Shown here: in pieces, positions 46,917 to 55,415 of the stretch
Layout: every line of letters begins with the position of its first letter
How positions within the stretch are numbered: position 1 is the stretch's first letter
Assembly (NCBI GenBank): GCA_963737075.1
Contig: CAVTRI010000001.1
Location: 496,001 to 560,000 of the forward strand
Reading direction: 5' to 3'
Length of the DNA stretch: 64,000 nucleotides
DNA from: CAVTRI01 sp963737075
GTDB taxonomy: Bacteria > Actinomycetota > Acidimicrobiia > Acidimicrobiales > Palsa-688
Notes under the pieces: model-generated
The model's database searches: none
The model's input: the letters and a program-made list of their open reading frames with translations, nothing else
What the model was told of the DNA's origin: nothing
Position numbers and translations under genes: made by a program

Positions 46917-47990
46917 GTGATCCTCGAAGAGCTGGAGATCCCGCTCGACCGCTTCGCGGCCGGCACCGGCTGGACGATCAAGCCGGAGGGCGCCTGCCGG
47001 GACGAGTTATGCGTTCCGCTCGGGACGGAGGCGGTGCGCGAGGGGCGCATCGACGTGGAGGCCGCCGCCGGCCGGCTCGGCATGCCCCTCCTGCATGATG
47101 AGGCCCACAGCCTGTGGGCGCTCGGCCCGGGGACCGCCACCGGCCGGGCGTTGGCGACCGCCAAGGTGCCGCCCCTCAGCCTGCCGGACCTGGAGGGCAA
47201 GCCGTTCGCGCTGGAGTCGCTGCGGGGTCAAAAGGTGCTCCTCATGGCGTGGGCGTCGTGGTGAGGTTGCCGTGACGACCTGCCCGTGTGGCAGGAGTTG
47301 CGCAGCGAACTGCACCCGCACGGGGCCGAGGTGGTCACCGTGGCGCTCGACACCGGCGGCGCCCCCGCCGCCCGCAAGTGGATCGAGGCCGCGCGTCCCG
47401 AGCATCCCTCGCTGATCGACCAGGCGCACGTGACGGACGAGCTGTTCGGGTTTGTCAACGTGCCGAACGCGGTCTGGATCGACGAGGAAGGCGTGTTGGT
47501 ACGGCCATCGCATCCGGCGCACGTCCGGCAGTCGCCGCTGCGAACGATGGAGGTCCCGGAAGGCCTCGGTCGTGTAACCGAGATGCTCACCGAGGTCAAG
47601 AAGATCCGAAGCGATCCCGACCGCTACCTGGCCGCGGTCCGGGACTGGGTCGGCAACGGCCCCGCCAGCCCGTGGGCGCTCAGCCCCGACGAGGTGGTGG
47701 CCCGTTCACGGCCCCGGCCGGCGGAGCACGCCGAGGCGGCCGCCGCTTTTGAGCTGGGCCAGCACTTCTGGCGGACTGGCGAGACCGAAAGCGCGGTGCG
47801 ATGGTTTCGGGAGGCGCACCGGCTGCAGCCCGATAACTGGACCTACAAACGTCAGGCCTGGACGTTGGCGCACACCGGCGAGGGGGAGGATTCTGATCTG
47901 ATGCAGGGCCCGACCGACCTGTACGACGGCAACTGGCTCGACGATGTCCGGGCGATCGGTGCCGAGCACTACTACGAGTCGTTCGAGTAG
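46917..47990 (+). CDS. Selenocysteine-containing redoxin (AhpC/TSA-TlpA-like) with C-terminal helical extension
   Basis: One 357-residue protein if UGA at 47262-47264 is read as Sec116. Before it: KVPPLSLPDLEGKPF and LLMAWASW, the redoxin strand leading to the active site; after it: GCRDDLPVWQELRSEL, VVTVALDTGG and NAVWIDEEGVLVRPSH, the rest of the same thioredoxin fold in the same frame. The active site thus reads W-Sec-Gly-Cys where relatives have Cys. The C-terminal 110 residues are TPR-like (FELGQHFWRTGETESAVRWF). GTG 46917 lies nine bases after selD. A truncation reading would leave a 115-residue half fold, which is unlikely. Confidence 0.92.
47279..47295 (+). promoter_or_regulatory. Candidate bacterial SECIS hairpin in the redoxin gene
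   Basis: CCTGCC-CGTGT-GGCAGG: a perfect six-base-pair stem with a five-base loop, starting 15 bases after the UGA at 47262-47264. Bacterial SECIS elements sit inside the coding sequence just after UGA and bind the SelB winged helices. Sequence is coding at the same time (LPVWQ). Confidence 0.75.
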
Positions 47991-47992
47991 CC

Positions 47993-49444
47993 GTGACCCG
48001 CGCCGCGCCGACCCTTTCTGATGGCATCGTGGCCGTCGTCAAGCGGGACTGCCCCACGTGCGTGACGGTCGAACCCGTCCTCGGCCGGCTGGCCGCTGAG
48101 CTCGGCGATCGGCTCACCGTCTACAGCCAGGACGACCCGACGTTTCCCGCGTCGGTGCCGAAGGTCGTCGACGACCGGGACCTGGAAGTCTCATGGCGGC
48201 TGGACCTGACGACGGTGCCCACGCTGCTTCGCGTCGAGGACGGCGCCGAGCGGGAGCGCATCGTGGGGTGGGACCGGTCGCGCTGGGAGGCTTTCACAGG
48301 GGTCGGCGACCTCGGCCCGGGCTTGCCTGACATCCGGCCCGGGTGCGGTTCGCGCCACCTCGACCCGGGTGTCGCCGAGGAGCTGGCGGTCCGCTTCGGA
48401 GGTGGGCGGCTGCGCTCCCGGCGGGTGGAGCTGGCTTCGCTCGAGGACCCGATGGAGGCCATGTGGGACCGGGGATGGACCGATGGCCTCCCTGTCGTCC
48501 CCCCCACTGAAGCGCGAGTGCTGGCCATGCTCGATGGGACGACACGGGCGGCCGACGAGGTCGTCGCCGTGGTGCCTCCCAATCTCGCCCCGGCCACCGT
48601 CGAAAAGGTGGCGGTCAACGCGGTGATGGCCGGTTGCCGGCCCGAGTACCTGCCGGTGGTGCTGGCCGCGGTGGAAGCGGCTTGCACCGACGAGTTCAAC
48701 ATTCATGGCGTGCTGGCCACCACCTGGTTCGTCGGTCCGGTGGTGATCGTCAACGGACCGATCGCCCGTGCGATCGATATGAACAGCGGCATCAACGTGT
48801 TCGGTCAAGGCAACCGGGCCAACGCGACCATCGGCCGGGCGCTGCAGCTGGTGATCCGCAACGTCGGCGGCGGCCGGCCCGGCGAAGTCGACCGGGCCAC
48901 GTTCGGGACTGCAGGCAAGTACACGTTCTGCTTCGCCGAGCAAGAGTCGGGCTCGCCGTGGGAGTCGCTGGCCGCCGAAAGGGGCTTTTTCCCGGACGCG
49001 TCGACGGTCACGCTGTTCGCCGGCGGCGCCGTGCACGGCGTCGCCGACCAGCAGTCACGCACACCCGAGTCGCTGGCCCGTTCCTTCGCTGCCTGTCTAC
49101 GCGGCGTCGCCCACCCTAAGCTGGTGCTCGCTTTCGACGCCTGTCTCGTGGTCTCACCCGATCACGGGCGGGTCTTCAAGGATGCGGGGTGGAGCCGGGC
49201 CCGCTTGCGGGAGGAGCTGGGATCTTTGCTCATGCTTCCCGCCGACGATCTGCTGCAGGGCGTGGGCGGCATCGCTGAGGGGCTTCCGGCCGGTCTTGCC
49301 GGACAGCGGCTGCCCAAGTTCCGCGAGAACGGACTGCTGCTGGCGCACGCCGGCGGCGGGGCGGGGCTGTTCTCGGCCATCATCGACGGCTGGGTCGGAG
49401 GGTCTCGCGGTAGCATCGCCGTCACACGGGAGGTTACGCCATGA
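47993..49444 (+). CDS. Thioredoxin-fold protein fused to a large conserved domain of unknown function
   Basis: 483 residues. The N-terminal 100 residues are thioredoxin-like: IVAVVKRDCPTCVTVEPVLG (CPTC active site at about 19-22) and LTTVPTLLRVEDG with the cis-Pro. The remaining 370 residues form an unfamiliar domain with WTDGLPVVPPTEARVLAMLD, VEKVAVNAVMAGCRPEYLPV, NSGINVFGQGNRANATIGRA and TFGTAGKYTFCFAEQ. Such domains occur beside UGSC proteins. GTG 47993 is two bases after the redoxin gene and its stop overlaps the UGSC start. Possibly a dedicated electron donor or partner for the selenoproteins (inference). Confidence 0.85.
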   Translation: MTRAAPTLSDGIVAVVKRDCPTCVTVEPVLGRLAAELGDRLTVYSQDDPTFPASVPKVVDDRDLEVSWRLDLTTVPTLLRVEDGAERERIVGWDRSRWEAFTGVGDLGPGLPDIRPGCGSRHLDPGVAEELAVRFGGGRLRSRRVELASLEDPMEAMWDRGWTDGLPVVPPTEARVLAMLDGTTRAADEVVAVVPPNLAPATVEKVAVNAVMAGCRPEYLPVVLAAVEAACTDEFNIHGVLATTWFVGPVVIVNGPIARAIDMNSGINVFGQGNRANATIGRALQLVIRNVGGGRPGEVDRATFGTAGKYTFCFAEQESGSPWESLAAERGFFPDASTVTLFAGGAVHGVADQQSRTPESLARSFAACLRGVAHPKLVLAFDACLVVSPDHGRVFKDAGWSRARLREELGSLLMLPADDLLQGVGGIAEGLPAGLAGQRLPKFRENGLLLAHAGGGAGLFSAIIDGWVGGSRGSIAVTREVTP

Positions 49445-49962
49445 CGGACACCACAATCGTCCTCGATCCGACGGCGGAGACCTCGCCGGCGGCCCGCAGC
49501 CGCGCACCGCGACCCGACTCCCTCGACGGGCTCACCGTCGGGCTGCTCGACATCAGCAAGCCGCGGGGGGACGTGTTCCTCGACCGCCTCTCGGAGCAGC
49601 TGCAGCGGCGCGGCTGGCGGGTGCAGCGCTACGCCAAACCGACGTTCACCAAGCCGGCTCCCATCGACCTGCGGCAGGAGATCGCCATGCACTGCGACGT
49701 GGTGATCGAAGCGCTCGCCGATTGAGGCAGCTGCACGTCGTGCAGTGTGCACGACATCGTTGAGCTCGAAGGGCGGGGCCTGCCCGGGGTGTTCGTCGCC
49801 TCCACCGAGTTCGTGAGCGCGGCCGAGAGCCAATCCGCCGCGCTCGGGTTTGCTGCTGCCTCGGTCTTCGTCTCGCATCCCATCCAGGACCGCACCGACG
49901 ACGAGATGCGCCAGCTGGCCGACGACTCGCTCGAGGAGATCGTCAAGGCCATCGTGGCGTGA
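49441..49962 (+). CDS. UGSC-family selenoprotein
   Basis: 173-residue protein if UGA 49723-49725 is Sec95. The frame reads DVVIEALAD-Sec-GSCTSCSVHDIVELEG, giving the U-G-S-C motif that names the family, with two further cysteines nearby. N-terminal SLDGLTVGLLDISKPRGDVF and C-terminal SVFVSHPIQDRTDDEMRQLA show a continuous alpha/beta fold on both sides of the UGA. ATG 49441 overlaps the upstream stop (ATGA). Homologues have Cys or Sec at this position; the reaction is unknown. Proximity to selABD and tRNA-Sec strongly supports recoding. Confidence 0.93.
49731..49745 (+). promoter_or_regulatory. Candidate SECIS hairpin in the UGSC gene
   Basis: CTGCAC-GTC-GTGCAG, a six-base-pair stem with a three-base loop starting six bases after the UGA. 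An alternative hairpin, GTGCA-GTG-TGCAC at 49740-49752, overlaps it. The spacing is shorter than in the redoxin gene, so the functional fold may be the second one. Confidence 0.6.
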
Positions 49963-49981
49963 ACGGGCGGTTGCGGCCCGT
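49963..49981 (+). terminator. Possible terminator hairpin after the selenoprotein operon
   Basis: ACGGGC-GGTTGCG-GCCCGT forms a six-base-pair stem immediately after the UGSC stop. There is no T run, so intrinsic termination is uncertain; hairpins without U tracts are common terminator candidates in high-GC actinobacteria. Confidence 0.4.
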
Positions 49982-50034
49982 CTCAGGGGTCGGCCAGAGG
50001 TCGCAAGCGTCCCATTAGCCCGTAGGATTCGCCC

Positions 50035-51012
50035 GTGTTCCTCAACCGGTTTGCGGAGACGCTCGCGCCCGTCGACATGAGGGAGTCGGACGAATTTGCC
50101 AGCCTCCGCCAGAGCGCATCTGACCTCGGCATCTCCCACGGACCCGAGGCCCGGTACGTCTCACGCCAGACGGTCGTGCGCGGCCTTCGATTCCATTTCC
50201 TGGAGTGGGGCCCGAGCGGCCCCGCGGCGGAGCCGCAAAGAGCGGGGAACCAGGGTCCGGCGGGTGCGCCCCCGGTGCTGTTGCTTCACGGCGGCAACCA
50301 GTCCGCCCACTCGTGGGATTTGGTGAGCCTGCACCTGGCCGACCGCTGGCACGTGTACGCGCTCGACCAGCGTGGCCACGGCGACTCCGAATGGACCCGG
50401 GACATCGACTACTCGACGGAGGCGAAGGCGGCGGACGCTCTGGCATTCATCGCCGACCAGGGGCTCGAGCGGCCGATCGTCATCGGGCATTCCATGGGCG
50501 GGTTCGTCTCCATGCGGCTTTTGCTGGATGCGCCAGGGCTTGTCCGCGCGCTGGTCCTGGTCGACGTCGGCCCCGAGCTGAGCCAGAAGGGCGTCGAGGT
50601 GGTCCACGACTTCGTCGTGCGCAACGTCGAATTCGACGACCTCGACGAGTTCCTCGACAACGTCGTCCGTTACGACAAGTTCCGCTCGCGGGAACACATC
50701 GCCCGGACGGTCAAGTACAACATGCTGCGTCGGGCGGACGGCAAGTACGTCAGCAAGGTCGACCACCGGCGGGTACCGGCCACCCCCGACGAGCCGCTCT
50801 CGCTCGATGATGTCAAGGCCATCGACTGCCCGGTGCTGCTCGTCCGCGGGGCGGAGTCCAATGTGCTGGAGCCCGATGCTGCAGAGCGTTTCTCAGCGGC
50901 TCTGCCGAACGGTCGACTGGTGACCGTGCCGAAGGCGGGGCACAACGTGCATGGCGCCAACACTCCTGGTTTTCTGGACGCGGTCGTCCCGTTCCTCGCC
51001 GGGTTGCCATGA
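50035..51012 (+). CDS. Alpha/beta-fold hydrolase
   Basis: 325-residue hydrolase. VLLLHGGNQSAHSWD is the oxyanion-hole HG motif, VIGHSMGGFVSM the nucleophile elbow with Ser, DCPVLLVRGAESNVLEPD carries the acid region and KAGHNVHGANTP the catalytic His. A charged Pro/Gly-rich loop (GPSGPAAEPQRAGNQG) is inserted after the first strands. GTG 50035 is used. Its stop overlaps the phosphoesterase start (ATGA). Substrate unknown. Confidence 0.92.
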   Translation: MFLNRFAETLAPVDMRESDEFASLRQSASDLGISHGPEARYVSRQTVVRGLRFHFLEWGPSGPAAEPQRAGNQGPAGAPPVLLLHGGNQSAHSWDLVSLHLADRWHVYALDQRGHGDSEWTRDIDYSTEAKAADALAFIADQGLERPIVIGHSMGGFVSMRLLLDAPGLVRALVLVDVGPELSQKGVEVVHDFVVRNVEFDDLDEFLDNVVRYDKFRSREHIARTVKYNMLRRADGKYVSKVDHRRVPATPDEPLSLDDVKAIDCPVLLVRGAESNVLEPDAAERFSAALPNGRLVTVPKAGHNVHGANTPGFLDAVVPFLAGLP

Positions 51013-51734
51013 CGGACGCTTGCGGGTCGCGCCCCCTCGTGCGGCTGCTGCACACGTCGGACATCCATGTCGCGGCGGCCGGTGATCGTGCGGTCGCCGC
51101 GCTCCAGGCCGTCGTCGACCGGGCGCTCGAGGCCGAGGTGGACGTCGTGGTCATTGCCGGGGACCTGTTCGACAGCGCCCGTGTCGACGACCGCGCGCTG
51201 CAACAGACGATCGGGGAACTCGCTCGGCTCGAGCGGCTGACCGTGGTGATTCCGGGGAATCACGACTGCGTGGAGACGCCGTCTATCTGGCAGCGGGTGG
51301 ACCTCTCGGCCGCCGGCGACCACGTCCGCTTCGCCGGGGATCCGGCCGGGGAGCGGCTCGTGTTCGAGCATCTCGGGTTGGCCATGTGGGCGCGCGGCAT
51401 CGAGCGCCACGAGCCGGCGCACCGCCCCCTCGAGGGATGCGCCGCACCCGATCCCGCGTACTGGAACGTCGTCGTCACCCACGGCCATTACGTCTCCCGC
51501 GGCGAGCTCTCGGACCGGTCCTCGACCATCACCCAGGACGAGATCGGCCAGCTCGGCTGCGACTACCTGGCGCTCGGCCATTGGCACCGGTTCGTCGATG
51601 TGAGCGAGGCCGGTGTGACCGCCTACTACTCGGGCTCGCCTTCCGAGCCCCCAGGGGAAAGCCCCACGGTCAACGTGGTCACCCTGCACCCGGAAACCGG
51701 CGTCGAGGTCGAGCGCCTCCCCGTCGCACCGTAG
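51009..51734 (+). CDS. Calcineurin-like metallophosphoesterase (SbcD/YkuE-like)
   Basis: 241 residues with the full dimetal motif set: LLHTSDIHVAA (D-H), VVIAGDLFDSA (GD), VVIPGNHDCVE (GNHD), VVVTHGHYVS and LALGHWHRFV (GHxH). The C-terminus forms a beta-rich end (YYSGSPSEPPGESPTVNVV), resembling SbcD-type nucleases but lacking a capping domain and a neighbouring SbcC. Could act on nucleotides or DNA ends. It converges with the ABC permease. Confidence 0.9.
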   Translation: MTDACGSRPLVRLLHTSDIHVAAAGDRAVAALQAVVDRALEAEVDVVVIAGDLFDSARVDDRALQQTIGELARLERLTVVIPGNHDCVETPSIWQRVDLSAAGDHVRFAGDPAGERLVFEHLGLAMWARGIERHEPAHRPLEGCAAPDPAYWNVVVTHGHYVSRGELSDRSSTITQDEIGQLGCDYLALGHWHRFVDVSEAGVTAYYSGSPSEPPGESPTVNVVTLHPETGVEVERLPVAP

Positions 51735-51737
51735 CCG

Positions 51738-52547
51738 TCAAACGCGGCGGTAGGCCCGAACCGCCAGCGGGCCGAACACCGCGCAAATCCCTGTCAGCCA
51801 CACCACGCTCTGCCATGCGTGGAGCGCCACCGGCCCCCCGAGGGCGAGCGAGCGCATGGCGTCGACCACGATCGTCACCGGCTGGTTGTTGGCGAACGCC
51901 TGGAGCCATCCCGGCATGCTCGACACCGGGACGAACGCCGAGCTCACAAACGTCAGCGGGAACAGCCATATCAGCCCGAACGCCTGGACCGCCTCCTCGT
52001 CCTTGATAGCCAGGCCGAGATACGCCGAGATCAGGCAGATGACCAGCCCGAAGACCTCGCCGAGGACGACCATCATCACGGCGGGAAACCAGCCATTCGA
52101 GAACCGGAACCCCACGGCGTATCCCACACCCAATAGGACCACAATGGTGATCAACAGCCGGATGGCATCCGCGCCCAGCCGGCCGAGCAGCACCGCCGAA
52201 CGGGCGATCGGCATCGAACGCAGACGGTCGATCGATCCTTTCTGGATCTCCTGCGCCAAGGCGATTGCCGTTGAGAATGACGCGAACGCCGCGCTCTGGG
52301 CGATGATCCCCGGCATCAAAAAGCTGACATAGCCACCTGGCGTGTTTACCGGAATCGCCCCGCCGAAGACATACCGGAACAGCAGCACGAACATCACCGG
52401 CTGCACCAAGGTGAACATCAAGATCGCGGGCACCCGGATCCACGCCAGAAGGTTGCGCTCGACGAGCGTCAGCACGTCCCCGGACCCGCGGGCGAAGCGC
52501 ACGCCGAGGCCGCGGCGGGCCGGAGCGGTGACGGTGATCGCGCTCAT
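51738..52547 (-). CDS. ABC-2 type exporter permease, DrrB-like
   Basis: 269 residues with about six helices: VPAILMFTLVQPVMFVLLFRYVF-type segments near 35-57, MPGIIAQSAAFASFSTA, LLITIVVLLGVGYAVGF, MMVVLGEVFGLVICLISAYLG and SVVWLTGICAVFGPLAVRAY. The order and IQKGSIDRLRSMPIARSAVL loop are characteristic of DrrB/daunorubicin-type permeases. Its start overlaps the ATPase stop (ATGA). Confidence 0.92.
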   Translation of the reverse strand: MSAITVTAPARRGLGVRFARGSGDVLTLVERNLLAWIRVPAILMFTLVQPVMFVLLFRYVFGGAIPVNTPGGYVSFLMPGIIAQSAAFASFSTAIALAQEIQKGSIDRLRSMPIARSAVLLGRLGADAIRLLITIVVLLGVGYAVGFRFSNGWFPAVMMVVLGEVFGLVICLISAYLGLAIKDEEAVQAFGLIWLFPLTFVSSAFVPVSSMPGWLQAFANNQPVTIVVDAMRSLALGGPVALHAWQSVVWLTGICAVFGPLAVRAYRRV

Positions 52548-53575
52548 GGCGAACGCTCCGAGCTGACGGCGGCCCGGCTTCCTCGCCGGCCCTTCGACTT
52601 CGCGACCTCCGCCTCGGCGGCGTGGCCGGTGAGGGCGAGGAACACGTCGTCGAGCGACGGGCGGCGCAGAGCGAGCCCGTCGGTCACGATGCCGGCCGCA
52701 TCCAAATCCCTCACCGCCTGCACCAGCGCCTGCGACCCCCGGGCGCCGACGTGCACGCTCACCTGGCCGGTGCCGGCGTCGACCGAGGGCTCGCCCTCGC
52801 TCAGCCCGCCCACCGCGACCGCCGCGTCAGCCAGGCGGTCGCGGTCGGGAACGACGAACTCCACGACGTCCCCGCCCACCTGGTCCTTGAGCTGCTCCGA
52901 CGTGCCGGCGGCGATCACCAGCCCGTGGTCGATGACCACGATCTCGTCTGCTAGCTCGTCGGCCTCGTCCAGGTACTGGGTCGTGAGCAGCAAGGTGGTG
53001 CCTCGCCGGACGAGGTCCCGGATCATCTCCCACACGCCGATGCGGCTTCGAGGGTCCAGGCCGGTCGTCGGCTCATCGAGGAAGAGCACGGCGGGTTCGG
53101 CGACGAGACTGGCGGCCAGATCCAGTCGCCGCTGCATACCGCCCGAGTACGTCTTGGCCGTCCGTCCTGCGGCCTCGGTCAATCCGAACGCATCAAGCAG
53201 CTCGACGGCGCGGGCCCGGGCCCGGGAGCGTCCCAGGTGGTAGAGGCGGCCGACGAGCTCCAGGTTTTCCCGGCCCGTCAGCTCCTCCTGAATCGCGGCC
53301 GACTGGCCGGCCAGGCCGATGATCTCGCGTACGGCGGCGGCCTCCCGGACGACGTCGCGGCCCTCGATGAACGCCCGGCCGGCGTCGGGCTGAAGGAGCG
53401 TGGTCAGGATGCGTACGGCCGTGGTCTTGCCGGCGCCATTAGGGCCGAGCAGACCGAGCACCGTGCCGCGCGGCACTACCAGGTCGATGCCTCGTAGCGC
53501 CCGGACCTCCCCGAACGACTTGTGCAGCTCCTCAACCAGGACCGCGGGCGCGGTGCCGTCGACCGTGCCTGTCAT
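52544..53575 (-). CDS. ABC exporter ATPase, DrrA-like
   Basis: 343-residue ATPase. VLGLLGPNGAGKTTAVRIL (Walker A), GLAGQSAAIQEELTGRENL, KTYSGGMQRRLDLAASLV (signature), AVLFLDEPTTGLDPRS (Walker B) and LLTTQYLDEADELAD (His replaced by Gln, usual in DrrA types). The C-terminal 100 residues match the DrrA regulatory tail. ATG 53575 (MTGTVDGTAPAVL) is chosen; the longer upstream frame is a shadow of the GH15 gene. Confidence 0.94.
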   Translation of the reverse strand: MTGTVDGTAPAVLVEELHKSFGEVRALRGIDLVVPRGTVLGLLGPNGAGKTTAVRILTTLLQPDAGRAFIEGRDVVREAAAVREIIGLAGQSAAIQEELTGRENLELVGRLYHLGRSRARARAVELLDAFGLTEAAGRTAKTYSGGMQRRLDLAASLVAEPAVLFLDEPTTGLDPRSRIGVWEMIRDLVRRGTTLLLTTQYLDEADELADEIVVIDHGLVIAAGTSEQLKDQVGGDVVEFVVPDRDRLADAAVAVGGLSEGEPSVDAGTGQVSVHVGARGSQALVQAVRDLDAAGIVTDGLALRRPSLDDVFLALTGHAAEAEVAKSKGRRGSRAAVSSERSP

Positions 53576-53625
53576 CGGGCCGACCCTAGCGGCGACCGGG
53601 CGGCTACCCGGGCTGGTTTTCCCGC

Positions 53626-55398
53626 CTACCGGGGGCCGGCGGCCAGAGCTACGGCGGCGTCGACGAGCGCCAGGTGGGCGGACGCACGCGGCAGATTGCC
53701 GAGCAGCTCGCCCGACACCGGGTCGGCAGCCTCGGCCAGCAGCCCGAGCGGCCCGGCGAAGGCCACCACTGCCTCCATGCGGTCGTGGGCCTCCTCCCAG
53801 CGCCCAGCCGGGTGAGCGCCCGCACCGCCCACAGCGACGCCGTGAGGTCGGGGCTGTCGGGGCCGGCCCGGCCATCATCGACGTACTCGCCGTAGCGGTA
53901 CACGAGGCGGCCAGACTCGAGCTGCTGGAGGACCCGATCGACGGTCGCCGCCACAACGGGGTGCTCGGGAGGCCACGGTCCTCGCCACGCCACCCGTAGC
54001 AGGGCGGCGTCGGCGCCATCGTCGGTCGCCGTCCGCTGCAAGCCGCCGTCGGCCGCCACGCCCTCGCGTTCGATCCATGCCAGGGCTTCCGCAGCGGTCT
54101 GCTGCCACACGACCGCCTGCAGATCGAGCGGGTTGGCTGCCCACGGTGGCCATGCGCGAGAGCGCAAACCACGCCTGCAACACCGATGTCACCAGTCGTT
54201 CGGGCTTCGCACCCGCCAGCCCCCACGCCCCTCGGTCCGATTCCTGCCAATGGTCGGCCACCCAGTCGGCTGCCGCGGCCAGGGCAGGCCACGCGGCGGC
54301 GACGCTGTTGCCGGGGCGAACGGCGCTCAGCACATCCCCGTACAGATCCATCTCGACCGCTCCCGGCGGCCCGGGCAGGTCTTTCCCCACGACAACAGGC
54401 TGCGAACGGCGCCATCCCTGGAGGCCTAGCTCCTCGCGCTCCGGAAGGGGCGACCCGTCAGGCTCGAGTGCAGAGGTCCAGGGCAGGTCCGCCTCCATGG
54501 CCGCCCGCCGCAGCCAGTCTTCAGCGGCCGCGGCATCCTCGGCCAGCCCCACCGCCGCCAGGGTGGCTGCGGCGCTCGCGGCATCCGACCAGCGGATGTG
54601 GCGGCCGTCTGCCGTGCGTTCGCCGCCGGGGCGGCGGGGGAGCGACGTGGTCCCCGCCGAGAGCGCGCTGCCGATGTCGTTGCCGGTCAGGCCGCGCACA
54701 GCCAGCAGGCTGCGTTCGACCGCCGCCGCGTACGGCCCTTCGACAAGGGCTCCCCAGACCCAGCTACGCCACGCCCCCTCGCTGCGGGCCACGAGATCAC
54801 GGCCGGTGTCCGCAGACAGGGGAGGGCGCCGCACGTCGTCGTCCACGGTGACGACGACTGTCTCGCCTTCCGCCAGGCGGCGTACGCCCCGCCAAACGGC
54901 GCGTTCACGATCGAGCGCCTGCGCGCGAAGGGGCATTCCCGCCTGCACCGCCAGCCCGTCCACCACGATCCCTTCCTCCCGCGCCGAGACCTCCCGGGCC
55001 GGCCGGAACGGCCCCGACGGCGCGACCTCCACCTCGAGGTCGACCGGGCCGGACAACGCGGTCACCACGCGGACCAGGCGACCGGCGGGCGCCTCGTTCG
55101 GCCCTGGCCAGGGGAGGGCGTCGACGACGCGGACCCGGCCGTGCTCATCACCGATGATCAGCTCGGCGACGTTGGTGCCGCGCCGGTAGCTCTGCTCGTG
55201 GGGAGGCAAACGTCTCGCCGCGCCTCGCCCGGCCCGGACGGGCCCGACCCGAAGGGCGCCTCCGTCAGGGTCGAGGATGCGCCAGTACCAGGGTGCCTGA
55301 TCGGCGCGGAGCGGCCCGTACCAGTCGATGGTCCCGTCGGCGGCGACCAGCGCCCCCCGGACGCCGTCGGCCAGCCAGGCCCGGGCCCCGAGCGGCAC
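53626..55398 (-). pseudogene. GH15-family glycosidase with two compensating frameshifts
   Basis: The N-terminal 410 residues, from ATG 55398, are in one frame (VRGALVAADGTIDWYGPLRA, then TSLPRRPGGERTADGRHIRW with the family barrel). Near 54143 the frame moves by one base, and conserved sequence (ANPLDLQAVVWQQTAAEAL, GRLVYRYGEYVDDGRAG) continues until near 53808. There the frame moves back, ending GLLAEAADPVSGELLGNLPR and AHLALVDAAVALAA before a TAG at 53626. The two changes lie in G runs (GTGGGC, then CTGGGC), an excess and a missing base. The net frame is unchanged but about 110 residues are misread. Sequencing error in homopolymers is likely. Confidence 0.85.
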
Positions 55399-55415
55399 CC
55401 GGTCGGCGTCAGTGA

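Noticed and set aside
46917..47264. Stand-alone 115-residue protein ending at TGA
   Set aside because: The downstream sequence continues the same thioredoxin fold in the same frame, beside selABD and tRNA-Sec.
49441..49725. Stand-alone 94-residue protein ending at TGA
   Set aside because: Readthrough gives the UGSC motif and a continuous fold, so the stop is read as Sec.
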